A stretch of DNA of 64,000 nt from Pseudoxanthomonas indica (GTDB lineage: Bacteria > Pseudomonadota > Gammaproteobacteria > Xanthomonadales > Xanthomonadaceae), in assembly GCF_900167565.1 (NCBI RefSeq), contig NZ_FUZV01000001.1, forward strand, positions 1,302,001-1,366,000. Direction: 5' to 3'. The position numbers and the translations under genes are program-made. This document shows positions 56,895 to 64,000 of the stretch, piece by piece; position 1 is the stretch's first letter, and each line of letters opens with the position of its first letter. The notes under the pieces were generated by a model that did no database searches, had not been told where the DNA came from, and saw only the letters and a program-made list of their open reading frames with translations.

Positions 56895-57608
56895 TCACTG
56901 CGAGCGGATGCTCGCCAACGTTGACGGAATCTGCGCCGCAACCGTGACGGTGTGCAGCCTGGGTACGTCATCGCCCAAGCCGTGCTCGGTTTCCAGCGCC
57001 CAGGTCACGTGATACGGCATGTGGATGCCCCAGCCGCCGAGCTGGATGACCGGCTCGATATCCGAGCGCAGGGAATTGCCGACCATCACGAACTGCGAGG
57101 CATGCACGCCCAGTTCCTGCAGCACGCGGGCGTAGGTCGCCTCGTCCTTCTCGGACACCACTTCGATGCGATGGAACAGATCGGCCAGGCCCGACTGGGC
57201 GATCTTGGCTTCCTGGTGGAACAGATCGCCCTTGGTGATCAGCACAATCTCGTGATCGCGGGCAACGGCTTCCACCGCCTCGCGGATGCCCGGCAGGAGG
57301 TCGACCGGATGCTGCAGGCAGGCGCGGCCGATTTCCATGACGCGATGCAGATCGCGCGCACTGATGCGTTCATCGGTGAGCTGGATGGCCGATTCGATCA
57401 TCGACAGCGTCATGCCCTTCACGCCGTAGCCGAAGACCTTGAGGTTGCGTCGTTCGGTTTCCAGCAAATGCTGCTGCATGCGGCGATCTTCCAGATCGAG
57501 GTAGCCGGCAAGGATCTGCTCGAAGTCGTGTTCGGCCTGGCGGTAGTAGTCCTCGCTCTTCCACAGCGTGTCGTCGCCATCAAAGCCGACCCAGCGAATA
57601 TCCGCCAT
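56895..57608 (-). CDS. HAD-family hydrolase
   Basis: A 237-residue cytoplasmic phosphatase. WVGFDGDDTLW gives Asp10 and Asp12 (motif I), EIVLITKGD the Thr/Ser and Lys region, and ASQFVMVGNSLRSDIEP motif III with the acidic pair. The cap between motifs I and II is helical (about 20-95), typical of the C1 cap. It probably dephosphorylates a small metabolite. The start at 57608 is used because the longer upstream frame passes through the terminator hairpin. Confidence 0.85.
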   Translation of the reverse strand: MADIRWVGFDGDDTLWKSEDYYRQAEHDFEQILAGYLDLEDRRMQQHLLETERRNLKVFGYGVKGMTLSMIESAIQLTDERISARDLHRVMEIGRACLQHPVDLLPGIREAVEAVARDHEIVLITKGDLFHQEAKIAQSGLADLFHRIEVVSEKDEATYARVLQELGVHASQFVMVGNSLRSDIEPVIQLGGWGIHMPYHVTWALETEHGLGDDVPRLHTVTVAAQIPSTLASIRSQ

Positions 57609-57646
57609 GTGCCTGTCTCTACCGTCGTGGGGCGCGCAGGATAAAC

Positions 57647-57679
57647 GAAGGGCGACCCCCGCACGAGGGGTCGCCCTTC
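57647..57679 (-). terminator. Hairpin terminator after the Pro-rich lipoprotein gene
   Basis: Perfect 13-bp GC-rich stem, 57647-57659 with 57667-57679, 7-base loop. On the minus strand it is followed by only a short T-rich stretch (GTTTATCC), so it may be a weak terminator or mRNA-protecting hairpin between the lipoprotein gene and the HAD gene. Confidence 0.55.
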
Positions 57680-57761
57680 TCGCCTCGCTACCGCACGACG
57701 CCGGCGACAGGCAGGCTGGCGCCATGCGGCAGTGCTGCACGCTTCCGGAAGTTGATGGCGA

Positions 57762-58094
57762 TCAGTTGGCCGGAGGCGTGCCGGAGCTCGCCGGAGGCGG
57801 CGGCGTCTGGTCCGTGGTGGGTGGCGTGGTCTGCGACTCGACCGGTGGCGGAATCGCTGCCGGATCGGTCGGCGCTGGCGGTGCATTGGGATCGCTGGCC
57901 GGCGGCATCGCGTTGGGATCGGTCGGCGGCGGCGTGCTCGTGTCGGCCGGCGGCGGCGCGGTGTCCACCGGCGTCACCGTGTCGTTGTCGGTGGTGCGAT
58001 TGCACGCAGCCAGCGAAAGCACGGCGCCCAGCAGTGCCAGACTCAACCAGCCGGCGCGGTGGGCGCGTTGGGAATGGGGGGTATGGTCTTGCAT
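57762..58094 (-). CDS. Pro/Thr-rich lipoprotein
   Basis: A 110-residue lipoprotein. LSLALLGAVLSLAACNR shows a signal with the lipobox LAAC, putting the acylated Cys at about 31. The rest is Pro/Thr/Ser/Asp/Asn repeats (PPPTDPNAMPPASDPNAPPA), expected to be disordered like a cell-wall spacer. The gene precedes the HAD gene and follows two secreted EF-hand genes on the same strand. Function unknown. Confidence 0.65.
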   Translation of the reverse strand: MQDHTPHSQRAHRAGWLSLALLGAVLSLAACNRTTDNDTVTPVDTAPPPADTSTPPPTDPNAMPPASDPNAPPAPTDPAAIPPPVESQTTPPTTDQTPPPPASSGTPPAN

Positions 58095-58158
58095 TGGCTC
58101 CTCCTGTCACGGTTGCGCTGCAACCGCTGGATGGGTGGCCCTCTGAATCAGGCGCGGA

Positions 58159-58485
58159 TCAACCGCCCGGCGCTGCCGGCTTGTAGGCTTGGTATTCGGA
58201 CGAGGTCAACTTGCCGTCGGCATCCTGATCCAGTGTGCCGAAGGCCTGGGTCAAGGCGGGATCGGCCGCGGCTTCGTCCTTGCTGATGCCGCCATCGCCA
58301 TCGGTGTCCAGTTCCTGGAACGCACGCGGCGAAGGATTCGCCGGATCCGCGGCAGGGGGCGCGTCACTGTGGGTCTTGGGTGGCGGCGTTTCCTGTTCTT
58401 GTGCCAGCAATGCGGCAGGCACTGCCAGGCCCGCGAAGAGCAGCGCCGATGCGACGGCGAGGATCGGGCGTGCAATGGTCTTCAT
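58159..58485 (-). CDS. Secreted EF-hand protein 1
   Basis: A 108-residue exported protein with a signal peptide (PILAVASALLFAGLAVPAAL). Two EF-hand loops follow: DTDGDGGISKDE (about 61-72) and DQDADGKLTSSE (about 87-98), both with Asp or Ser at the usual calcium positions 1, 3, 5 and Glu at 12. Start at the ATG at 58485. It is similar to the next protein and may be a calcium sensor or buffer of the periplasm. Confidence 0.75.
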   Translation of the reverse strand: MKTIARPILAVASALLFAGLAVPAALLAQEQETPPPKTHSDAPPAADPANPSPRAFQELDTDGDGGISKDEAAADPALTQAFGTLDQDADGKLTSSEYQAYKPAAPGG

Positions 58486-58591
58486 CACGGTTCTCCTCAT
58501 CCTGCGCAGGGTGGCCCTCCACCCTGCGGACGCCCGCGATGGCCGGAGCCATCGCGGGCTGATGCATCAAGAAGGATTACTTCAAGATGGA

Positions 58592-58951
58592 TTACTTCTG
58601 CGGTTCGCTGTAGTTCTTCTCGACAAACGCCTTGTACTCTTCGGCGGTCAAGCTGCCGTCGGCATTGGCGTCGGCCTTGTCAAAGACCTGCGAGAGGCCG
58701 GCATTGGCGGCGGACTCTTCCTTGCTGATGTTGCCGTCACCGTTCTTGTCGACATCGGCCCAACCCTGCTGGCCAGCGGCCTGGGTGCTCTGCTGGGCGG
58801 ACTGCTCGGCACCGCCTGCGGCCTGCTCGGTGGACTGGGTCGGCTGCGGCTGCGGCTGTGCGGCCGGGTCCTGGGCAAACGCGGCCGGCATGGCAACGGC
58901 GGCGCCCAGAGCGATCAGGGCGAACAGCGGCTTGGTGTTGAACTTGGTCAT
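58592..58951 (-). CDS. Secreted EF-hand protein 2
   Basis: A 119-residue exported protein. MTKFNTKPLFALIALGAAVA is its signal peptide (cut near AFA, 25). A Gln/Ala/Pro/Ser linker (about 28-60) is followed by two EF-hand loops, DVDKNGDGNISKEE (about 64-77) and DKADANADGSLTAEE (about 89-103). Start at 58951, preceded by GGAGC. The two EF-hand genes probably arose by duplication; 106 bp separate them. Confidence 0.75.
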   Translation of the reverse strand: MTKFNTKPLFALIALGAAVAMPAAFAQDPAAQPQPQPTQSTEQAAGGAEQSAQQSTQAAGQQGWADVDKNGDGNISKEESAANAGLSQVFDKADANADGSLTAEEYKAFVEKNYSEPQK

Positions 58952-59157
58952 CGTCGTTAGCTCCGTTGGGAAGTATGAAAGTGCGTCCTGTAGCGCACGA
59001 TGCCGACGATGCCAACCTTGTTCTGAATCGATACTGCTGATTGAAATGAATGTGCACGCTGGCTTAACCAACCACCAGAAAGATTCGATTACTCGCTTCG
59101 TTAGCGATGCGTGACAACCATGTCGAGCGCGAATCGCGACGTGACGTGATCGTCAGA

Positions 59158-59559
59158 TCAATGTTCAATCCGCGTTTTTTCGCGGTCGTTGAGAACGTTT
59201 TCTTTCGCGTGGCCGCGACTGAACCATTGCCAACCCATTACAACGCCGGCGCCCGCACCGACCAGTTCGCAGATCACGCGCGCCCCCAGCGCGTCCGGAT
59301 CGTGGATCGCCTGCAAGGCGATGCGCGCATACAAGGGCGACTCGAGCTTCATCATCCCCAGGTAGAACATGTTCCAGCTGTCCACTCCAGCGCCAATCAG
59401 CGCTGCGAACACGCAGGACCAGCCAATCGCGTGACCGATGGACCAACCCAGCGCGCGGCACACCGCTTGCCAGCCGGCGTACACCAGCAGGCCGATGAGG
59501 AAGGCGATCAGGCCCGCTTCCAGTGCGCCGAGGAATCCGAAATGCAGCGGCAGGTTCAT
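59158..59559 (-). CDS. Small inner membrane protein, unknown
   Basis: A 133-residue membrane protein with three or four helices: FLGALEAGLIAFLIGLLVYA (about 9-28), IGHAIGWSCVFAALIGAGVD (about 41-60), and VICELVGAGAGVVMGWQWF (about 96-114). The loop between the second and third is hydrophilic. The end KENVLNDREKTRIEH is cytoplasmic by the positive-inside rule. No family is recognised. It is divergent from the NAD-binding gene. Confidence 0.6.
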   Translation of the reverse strand: MNLPLHFGFLGALEAGLIAFLIGLLVYAGWQAVCRALGWSIGHAIGWSCVFAALIGAGVDSWNMFYLGMMKLESPLYARIALQAIHDPDALGARVICELVGAGAGVVMGWQWFSRGHAKENVLNDREKTRIEH

Positions 59560-59672
59560 GCGTTGATGCGCTCCCGTGGCGCCTGGGTCGATGCACGCCC
59601 ACCCACGGCGCGTGCCAGCGCATAGGATACGGGAAGCGCGCGGACCCGCCCGCGCACGCCCGGGGGCACGTC

Positions 59673-60308
59673 ATGACGCGACTATTGGTGTTGGGAGCCA
59701 GCGGCCTGGTCGGCCGTTCGGCGTTGCAGCAGGCGCTGGCCGATGCGCGCGTGGCCGGCGTGGTGGCGCCGACGCGGCGCCCCCTGCCCACGCACCCGCG
59801 ACTGGACAATCCGATCATCGACTTCGATGCCATCGATGTGAGCGATCCGGCCTGGCGCGTGGATGCGGTCATCTGCGCGTTGGGCACCACCATCGCGGAT
59901 GCCGGCTCGCAAGCGGCGTTCCGCAAAGTCGATTACGACTATCCGCTCGCATTCGCCCGGCTGGCGCATGCCGCCGGCGCGCGCACGTTTGCTCTGACCT
60001 CGGCCAAGGCTGCGAATCCGCGCTCGCAGGTGTTCTACTCGCGCACCAAGGGTGAGCTGGAACAAGCTTTGCGCGGGATTGGCTTTGACTCGTTGACGTT
60101 GCTGCGCCCGGGCCTGCTGGATGGCGAACGCCAGGCGCAGCGGCCGATGGAACAGCTGGCCTTGCGGATCTCGCGCGCACTGGATGGCGTGCTGCCGGGC
60201 AGTTGGCGAGCGGTGCCGGCCACCGCGGTGGCCAGCGCCCTGGTGAAGGCGGCGCTGGATCCGCAACCCGGCATCCACGTCATTGAATCGGCGGATATCC
60301 CGCGTTGA
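59673..60308 (+). CDS. NAD(P)-binding Rossmann protein
   Basis: A 211-residue atypical short-chain dehydrogenase-like protein. MTRLLVLGASGLVGRSALQQ is the Rossmann GxxGxxG motif (8-14). ICALGTTIADAGSQAAFRKV, YDYPLAFARLAHAAGARTFA and FYSRTKGELEQALRGIGFDS follow, the last with a YxxxK-like pair (S/Y-x-x-x-K). It matches the group of nucleoside-diphosphate-sugar epimerase-like or HTATIP2-like proteins. The substrate is unknown. Start at the ATG at 59673 (CGGGGGCACGTC upstream, weak ribosome-binding site). Confidence 0.78.
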   Translation: MTRLLVLGASGLVGRSALQQALADARVAGVVAPTRRPLPTHPRLDNPIIDFDAIDVSDPAWRVDAVICALGTTIADAGSQAAFRKVDYDYPLAFARLAHAAGARTFALTSAKAANPRSQVFYSRTKGELEQALRGIGFDSLTLLRPGLLDGERQAQRPMEQLALRISRALDGVLPGSWRAVPATAVASALVKAALDPQPGIHVIESADIPR

Positions 60309-60328
60309 TCACTTCGCGCTGATCACAC

Positions 60329-60847
60329 TCAGAGCTCGCCGCGCGACGCGTCGCGCAATTGCCGCATGCGCCAGAGCAGACCGCTGTTGAGCAGCAGGAA
60401 GTAGCCGACCAGCATGCCGGCAAAGGCCATGGTCAGCGGACTGGCTTGCTGCGCGGTCGCCGCGGCGCCGTCGGCAAACGCACCCTGCGACCAGCGCCAG
60501 GCCAGTCGGCCCACCAGCAACAAGGTGAGCACGCCGCCAATCCACGCATTGGGCACGTAGGTGGGACGACCTTCATGCCATTCCATCCGCGTCAGCTGCA
60601 GGGCCAAGGCACCCAGGGCCAAGCCGGCGACCAGGCCCAGACCCACGCCCAGCCGCACCGCGGGCATGAACACCGCGCCGAACATCAGGAAAGCCAGCAG
60701 CAGCATCATCAGGCCCAGCCGGAACACGGTGCGCTTGGGCTGCCAGGGTTGCCGGCCAAAGCTGCGGCGGATGCGGCGGTACATGATCCAGCCGATGCCG
60801 GCGGTGGCGAGCAACGGCGTCAGGGCAGGCAAGGTGGCGGCGGGCAT
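60329..60847 (-). CDS. Inner membrane protein, DUF1453/CcdC-like
   Basis: A 172-residue membrane protein with about five helices (LPALTPLLATAGIGWIMYRR; LGLMMLLLAFLMFGAVFMPA; LGVGLGLVAGLALGALALQL; AWIGGVLTLLLVGRLAWRW; LTMAFAGMLVGYFLLLNSGL). The loop RIRRSFGRQPWQPKRTVFRL and TRMEWHEGRPTYVPN fit the DUF1453 pattern, related to CcdC. No function is established. Convergent to the preceding gene, 20 bp apart. Confidence 0.65.
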   Translation of the reverse strand: MPAATLPALTPLLATAGIGWIMYRRIRRSFGRQPWQPKRTVFRLGLMMLLLAFLMFGAVFMPAVRLGVGLGLVAGLALGALALQLTRMEWHEGRPTYVPNAWIGGVLTLLLVGRLAWRWSQGAFADGAAATAQQASPLTMAFAGMLVGYFLLLNSGLLWRMRQLRDASRGEL

Positions 60848-60954
60848 CGAAGCGGCTCCAGAGTGGATGCGCAAAAGGTACGTGCCCATGCCACCACTTA
60901 CCTAGTGTCAGTTGTCACCTCTTTGCGGCGCGCCCGGGCCGGCGCCCGGGCCGA

Positions 60955-61458
60955 TCAGCTCAGCAAGCCGTGCGGTATCTGCTTCAGCGGGCGCATGCCG
61001 CCGGTGGCGGCAATGGCCTGGCTGGCGCGATCGAGCAGGGCTTCGTCCTCTTCGTCGATGACCACCAGCAACTGCCCGGATTCGATTTCCCGCTGGAAAT
61101 CCCGGCGCGGTTCGCTGGGCACGGACGAACCGGCCAACGCCGCCGCCCAGCCACCGACAATCGCGCCGACGATGGTGGTGATCACCGCGCCCGCGAAGTG
61201 GAATCCAATCGAGGGCACGAACATGCCAATCAGGCCGGCGATCAACCCGATGATCGCGCCGCCGACGATGCCGCGGCGCGCGGCCGGCATGAAGTCGGTG
61301 GGCGAGCTTTCCTTCTCCGCATCGGGCACCTGGTTCATTTCGATGTCCGACTGCGCCAGCACCGCTGCGTGGCCGGGGCGGATGCCCAGGCGCAAGGCGG
61401 CGCCCAGCGCCTGCTCGGCCGTTCCCAGATCCGGCGCGCTGAATACACGACGTTTCAT
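60955..61458 (-). CDS. Membrane protein with glycine-zipper hairpin
   Basis: A 167-residue protein. An N-terminal soluble region (1-60: FSAPDLGTAEQALGAALRLG) is followed by two membrane helices rich in Gly (GIVGGAIIGLIAGLIGMFVP, about 63-82; AGAVITTIVGAIVGGWAAAL, about 89-108) and a C-terminal soluble domain (QLLVVIDEEDEALLDRASQA). The layout fits DUF1269-like or general-stress proteins with glycine zippers. The ATG at 61458 has GGAGAGC upstream. Role unknown. Confidence 0.65.
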   Translation of the reverse strand: MKRRVFSAPDLGTAEQALGAALRLGIRPGHAAVLAQSDIEMNQVPDAEKESSPTDFMPAARRGIVGGAIIGLIAGLIGMFVPSIGFHFAGAVITTIVGAIVGGWAAALAGSSVPSEPRRDFQREIESGQLLVVIDEEDEALLDRASQAIAATGGMRPLKQIPHGLLS

Positions 61459-61556
61459 GGTGCTCTCCTGCGCTGGACTGCCTGCCAGCGTATGCAGGCA
61501 CGATAGGACGGCGCATCCGAAAACCGGGTGAAGGCGCGGCGCCGCGCACGCGCGGG

Positions 61557-62348
61557 CTAATGCGCGGGCGTTTCCGGCGCGGCCTTGCGTCCCATCGCGC
61601 GCAGATAGAGTTCGTACAGCGCGGTGACCTTGCTGACGTACTCCTGCGTCTCGGCATAGGGCGGTACCCCGCCGTAGCGGGTGACCGTGCCGATGCCGGC
61701 GTTGTAGGCCGCCGCCACCAGGCTCAGGTCGCCCTGGTAGCGACGCATCAGCCCCTTCATATGGCGAGCGCCGGCGTCGATCGATTGCGCGGAGGAAAAC
61801 GGATCGGTGACCCCGTACTCGCTCACCACCTCGGGCATCAGCTGCATCACGCCCTTGGCGCCCTTGGCCGACACCGCCTGGGCGTTGAAGTCGCTCTCGG
61901 CATGCGCCACCGCGCGCAGCCAGGCGTCGTCGACGCCGGTCTTGCGTGCCGCGCGGCGGAAATCCTTGGGGTACATGTCCAGCCGCGGCTTGCCAACCTT
62001 GCCCAGACCGGCATGGGCTGGCTCGCCCGGTGGCGTTGCGACAGTGAAGCGCAGGTATTCGCGCGAGCCGGGCAGCTTGCGCGTGCTGTACACCAGTTGC
62101 CCGTCCTGCTCGCGCTCGTAGAGCACGCCGCTGAACACCCCCATCTTTCCCCACAGGTTGGGCAGGCTCACGGCGTTGTCATCGACCTCCCGCGGTTGGC
62201 ACTTCGAGCCCGGCTCCGGCGCGGTGGCCAGGCTGACCGTGCCATCGCGCACGCAGCGGTAGACCGTGCGCGCCTGCGCCGGCGCGATGCAGCCGCCGGC
62301 CAGGCAGGCCAGGAGCAGCAGGCGGGTGGCGGCGGCAAGGGGAGTCAT
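61557..62348 (-). CDS. Lytic transglycosylase (SLT family)
   Basis: A 263-residue periplasmic enzyme that cleaves peptidoglycan without hydrolysis, leaving 1,6-anhydro ends. LLLLACLAGGC suggests a lipoprotein signal with Cys20. AVAHAESDFNAQAVSAKGAK sets the catalytic Glu at 151; GVMQLMPEVVSEYGV and AAYNAGIGTVTRYGGVPPYA (about 214-233) are the other SLT blocks. The N-terminal region has a DUF4124-like Cys pair (YRCVRDGTVSL to KCQPRE). It could act in cell-wall turnover or secretion-system assembly. Confidence 0.87.
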   Translation of the reverse strand: MTPLAAATRLLLLACLAGGCIAPAQARTVYRCVRDGTVSLATAPEPGSKCQPREVDDNAVSLPNLWGKMGVFSGVLYEREQDGQLVYSTRKLPGSREYLRFTVATPPGEPAHAGLGKVGKPRLDMYPKDFRRAARKTGVDDAWLRAVAHAESDFNAQAVSAKGAKGVMQLMPEVVSEYGVTDPFSSAQSIDAGARHMKGLMRRYQGDLSLVAAAYNAGIGTVTRYGGVPPYAETQEYVSKVTALYELYLRAMGRKAAPETPAH

Positions 62349-62446
62349 CGGCGCGGATTCTAGGCTTGGCTGGCTGAGCAGTGCGTGGAAGTCTCCATTG
62401 CTCCCTCCCCGCCTGCGGGAAGGCTGGAAACGGGGACGCAGTCACG

Positions 62447-62474
62447 CCCCTTCCCCCGCCTGCGGGGGAAGGGG
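62447..62474 (+). repeat. GC-rich palindromic repeat upstream of ppa
   Basis: Arms 62447-62459 and 62462-62474 (CCCCTTCCCCCGC and its complement) form a perfect palindrome with a very small loop. It lies 86 bp before the ppa ATG. Repeats of this CCCTCCCCGCC type are common between genes in Xanthomonadaceae; a related imperfect copy precedes it at 62402-62422. It may end the leftward transcript or be a REP relative. Confidence 0.55.
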
Positions 62475-62559
62475 CACGAATGTGGCCTGCTGCGCCGCAA
62501 CAGGAAGGGGCGTAGAATTCGCTCCCCTGTCATCGCAACTGTTTCTGGAGCAAAGCCTC

Positions 62560-63096
62560 ATGGGTCTGGACCACGTCTCTACCGGCAAGAACCCGCCGGA
62601 AGAAATCAACGTCATCATCGAAATTCCGAAGGATTCGGAGCCGGTGAAGTACGAAGTGGACAAGGAAAGCGGCGCGATCTTCGTCGACCGCATCCTTTCA
62701 ACCCCGATGCGCTACCCCTGCAACTACGGCTACGTGCCGAACACCCAGTGCGGCGACGGCGACCCTGCCGACGTGCTGGTGGTGCTGCCGCTGCCGCTGA
62801 TCCCCGGCTCGGTGATCCGTTGCCGCCCGGTCGGCGTGCTGCGCATGACCGACGAGGCCGGCAGCGACGAGAAAATCCTGGCCGTGCCGGTGGAGAAGGT
62901 GTTCTCCGGCTACAAGCACATCTCCGACATCGACCAGGTCAGCCCGCACTGGCTGGAACGCATCGGCCACTTCTTCGAGCACTACAAGGATCTGGAGAAG
63001 GGCAAGTGGGTCAAGATCGACGGCTGGGCCAACGCCGCCGACGCCAAGGCGGTGCTGGTGGAAGCCATGCAGCGCTTCGCTGAACTGAAGAAGTAA
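62560..63096 (+). CDS. ppa: Inorganic pyrophosphatase
   Basis: Hydrolyses pyrophosphate, pulling biosynthetic reactions forward. The 178-residue length fits the family I bacterial enzyme. KYEVDKESGAIFVDRILSTP (about 29-48), YPCNYGYVPNT (about 51-61) and GDGDPADVLVVLPLPLIPGS (about 64-83) are the signature, with the Asp triad that binds magnesium. KKVFSGYKHISDIDQV-type and FFEHYKDLEKGKWVKIDGW blocks follow. Start at 62560 with GGAG 10 bases upstream; a TAGAAT -10-like element is at 62513-62518. An intrinsic terminator follows the gene. Confidence 0.97.
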   Translation: MGLDHVSTGKNPPEEINVIIEIPKDSEPVKYEVDKESGAIFVDRILSTPMRYPCNYGYVPNTQCGDGDPADVLVVLPLPLIPGSVIRCRPVGVLRMTDEAGSDEKILAVPVEKVFSGYKHISDIDQVSPHWLERIGHFFEHYKDLEKGKWVKIDGWANAADAKAVLVEAMQRFAELKK

Positions 63097-63121
63097 TCCG
63101 CCGCGCCAGCGGTCACGAAAA

Positions 63122-63146
63122 AGCCCGCCAAGCGCGGGCTTTTTTG
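63122..63146 (+). terminator. Intrinsic terminator of ppa
   Basis: Stem AGCCCGC (63122-63128) and GCGGGCT (63134-63140), 5-base loop, followed by TTTTTT (63141-63146). It lies 26 bp after the ppa stop codon. Confidence 0.93.
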
Positions 63147-63209
63147 TTCCCTTCCGCCACCGGGGGAAGGCGCCCGCAGGGCGGATGGAGGTACGGCGAA
63201 GTCCGCGCG

Positions 63210-63896
63210 TCAGAGATCCTTGCGTCCGCTCATCTTCAAGGTGGTCAGCCCAATCAGGCGCGACACCACCAGCGCGATGTACATCACCCCGGCGAACTGC
63301 TCCAGCATCACCAACGCGCGCGCCTGCGGCTGGACGGGGACGATGTCGCTCAGGCCCACGCCCGAGAGCAGGCTGAAACTCAGGAACAGCAATTCCATCC
63401 AGGTGCGCGGTTGCTCCGGATGCACGGCGGCGATGAAACTGCCCGGATACCACTGCTGGCACACCGAAAACGCGAACGCGAAACCCCAGGCCAGCAGGGT
63501 GAAGGTAGCGCCGGCGGCATAAAGCTCATCGGAAGTCACCCGATGGTCCTGCAGCATGTAGGCGGTCAGGCTGCCGGCGGTGTAGAAGTACAGCGCGCTT
63601 TCCAGCAGGTGCGCGACGATCTGCAGATGCACGTTGCCCAGCGCCGCTGCCAGCAGCGACAGGATGACCGAGGGCACCGCCAGCAACAGCGCCACCCACA
63701 AACTGGTGGGACCGCGATTGACCACCCAGAGAGCCAAGGCCAGCACCAGGATGCCGAATGCACCAAAGATGGCGCGCCCGCCGGGCGCCGTCTCCATCAG
63801 CGGATATAGCAGGATGCCGGCCAGCTGCACGGTCAGCAGCAGGGCCGAGGGATGTCGGCGCGCAATCACCGCCCAGCGCAGCCAGGGAAGTGCCAT
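63210..63896 (-). CDS. Ion-channel-like membrane protein (two-pore-helix K+ channel type)
   Basis: A 228-residue inner membrane protein with about six helices. The C-terminal pair (WMELLFLSFSLLSGVGLSDI then VMLEQFAGVMYIALVVSRLI) has the layout of the potassium-channel pore module Ion_trans_2: outer helix, pore loop, inner helix. The filter TVGYGD of classical channels is replaced by SGVGLSD, so selectivity is uncertain. Four further helices precede it (LLLTVQLAGILLYPLM, IFGAFGILVLALALWVV, LWVALLLAVPSVILSLL, LQIVAHLLESALYFYTAG). The gene follows a partial membrane protein gene on the same strand. Confidence 0.72.
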   Translation of the reverse strand: MALPWLRWAVIARRHPSALLLTVQLAGILLYPLMETAPGGRAIFGAFGILVLALALWVVNRGPTSLWVALLLAVPSVILSLLAAALGNVHLQIVAHLLESALYFYTAGSLTAYMLQDHRVTSDELYAAGATFTLLAWGFAFAFSVCQQWYPGSFIAAVHPEQPRTWMELLFLSFSLLSGVGLSDIVPVQPQARALVMLEQFAGVMYIALVVSRLIGLTTLKMSGRKDL

Positions 63897-63902
63897 GGGG
63901 GC

Positions 63903-64000
63903 TCAGACCGCTTTGAAGTGGTACACCAGCGCGTAATACACCACGTAGATCCATGACAGCAAGCCATGGATCACCGCCCACAGCAGCGAATGGTTGGCCG
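63903..64000 (-). CDS. Membrane protein C-terminus (partial)
   Basis: The right edge cuts a minus-strand gene of which only 31 residues remain: NHSLLWAVIHGLLSWIYVVY then YALVYHFKAV, ending in a TGA at 63903-63905. It is one membrane helix and a short cytoplasmic tail. It ends 6 bp before the channel-like gene starts and is probably in the same transcript. Too short to name. Confidence 0.65.
   Translation of the reverse strand, partial: ANHSLLWAVIHGLLSWIYVVYYALVYHFKAV

Noticed and set aside
60932..60951. GCCCGGGC repeated twice around CGGC as a terminator.
   Set aside because: No T-run on either strand; the octamer is self-palindromic and likely GC-rich coincidence.

Overview
The window is high-GC DNA from a gammaproteobacterium, most likely a member of the Xanthomonadaceae (Lysobacter, Stenotrophomonas, Pseudoxanthomonas or Xanthomonas type). 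This rests on the gene repertoire (TonB receptor operon, DUF2950/DUF3300 pair, AspT exchangers, GH127) and on GTAGG-type REP repeats. I ran no database search, so all names come from recognising motifs and family patterns. The first 19.3 kb is most of a temperate, lambda-like prophage. The rest is chromosome.

Prophage, left arm (minus strand, 7213 to 1). A Cro/YdaS-like regulator starts a tightly overlapping leftward operon: three small genes, a DnaB-N/RepA-type fused helicase, a small gene, terminase small and large subunits, an HTH protein, a gpW-like head-joining protein and the start of a portal protein. The end of the helicase gene carries six iteron-like repeats around a long hairpin, a good candidate for the phage replication origin.

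Prophage, right arm (plus strand, 7299 to 19286). A CI-like repressor, a small gene and a lipoprotein form the immunity operon. Five copies of the operator TTTAGCnnnnnGCTAAA sit in two clusters (7224-7290 and 8847-8889). Each cluster overlaps a TTGACA promoter, so one repressor probably controls both the leftward lytic operon and a rightward early operon. The rightward operon has a structured leader, small phage genes, a cupin-like protein, and then the most notable feature of the window: a complete diversity-generating retroelement (DGR).

The DGR (12406-15768) has three tandem DUF1566 target genes, each ending in a 106-bp variable repeat (VR), then an Avd-like accessory gene, one 106-bp template repeat (TR) and a DGR-type reverse transcriptase. 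Every difference between the VRs and the TR falls on a template adenine (16, 16 and 15 of 22 adenines changed, none elsewhere). This is the signature of adenine-specific mutagenic retrohoming. The targets are small, have no signal peptide, and lie in an early operon far from any visible tail gene, so their role is open. Two ParB-like proteins follow directly, the first with a histone-H1-like tail and overlapping the reverse transcriptase stop codon. A PrtN-like regulator is the last phage gene. No integrase is visible, so the exact prophage boundary is uncertain.

Chromosome (19.5-64 kb). In order: envelope genes (DUF2950, DUF3300, OmpA-like); an Orn/Lys/Arg decarboxylase with two AspT-type exchangers and an OprD-like porin, which looks like a decarboxylation/antiport module; a Gln/Gly-rich small protein and an MscS channel; a stress or detoxification group (esterase, isochorismatase-like hydrolase, Zn-alcohol dehydrogenase, large catalase); a beta-propeller protein with its regulator; a six-gene TonB-receptor glycan operon (TonB receptor, serine hydrolase, ribokinase, glycosidase-FGE fusion, GH127, CoA-transferase) below a LysR gene; a Kelch-like/sodium symporter fusion, a CitE-like lyase and a sugar-acid kinase; secreted EF-hand proteins; and housekeeping genes including inorganic pyrophosphatase and an ion-channel-like protein at the right edge.
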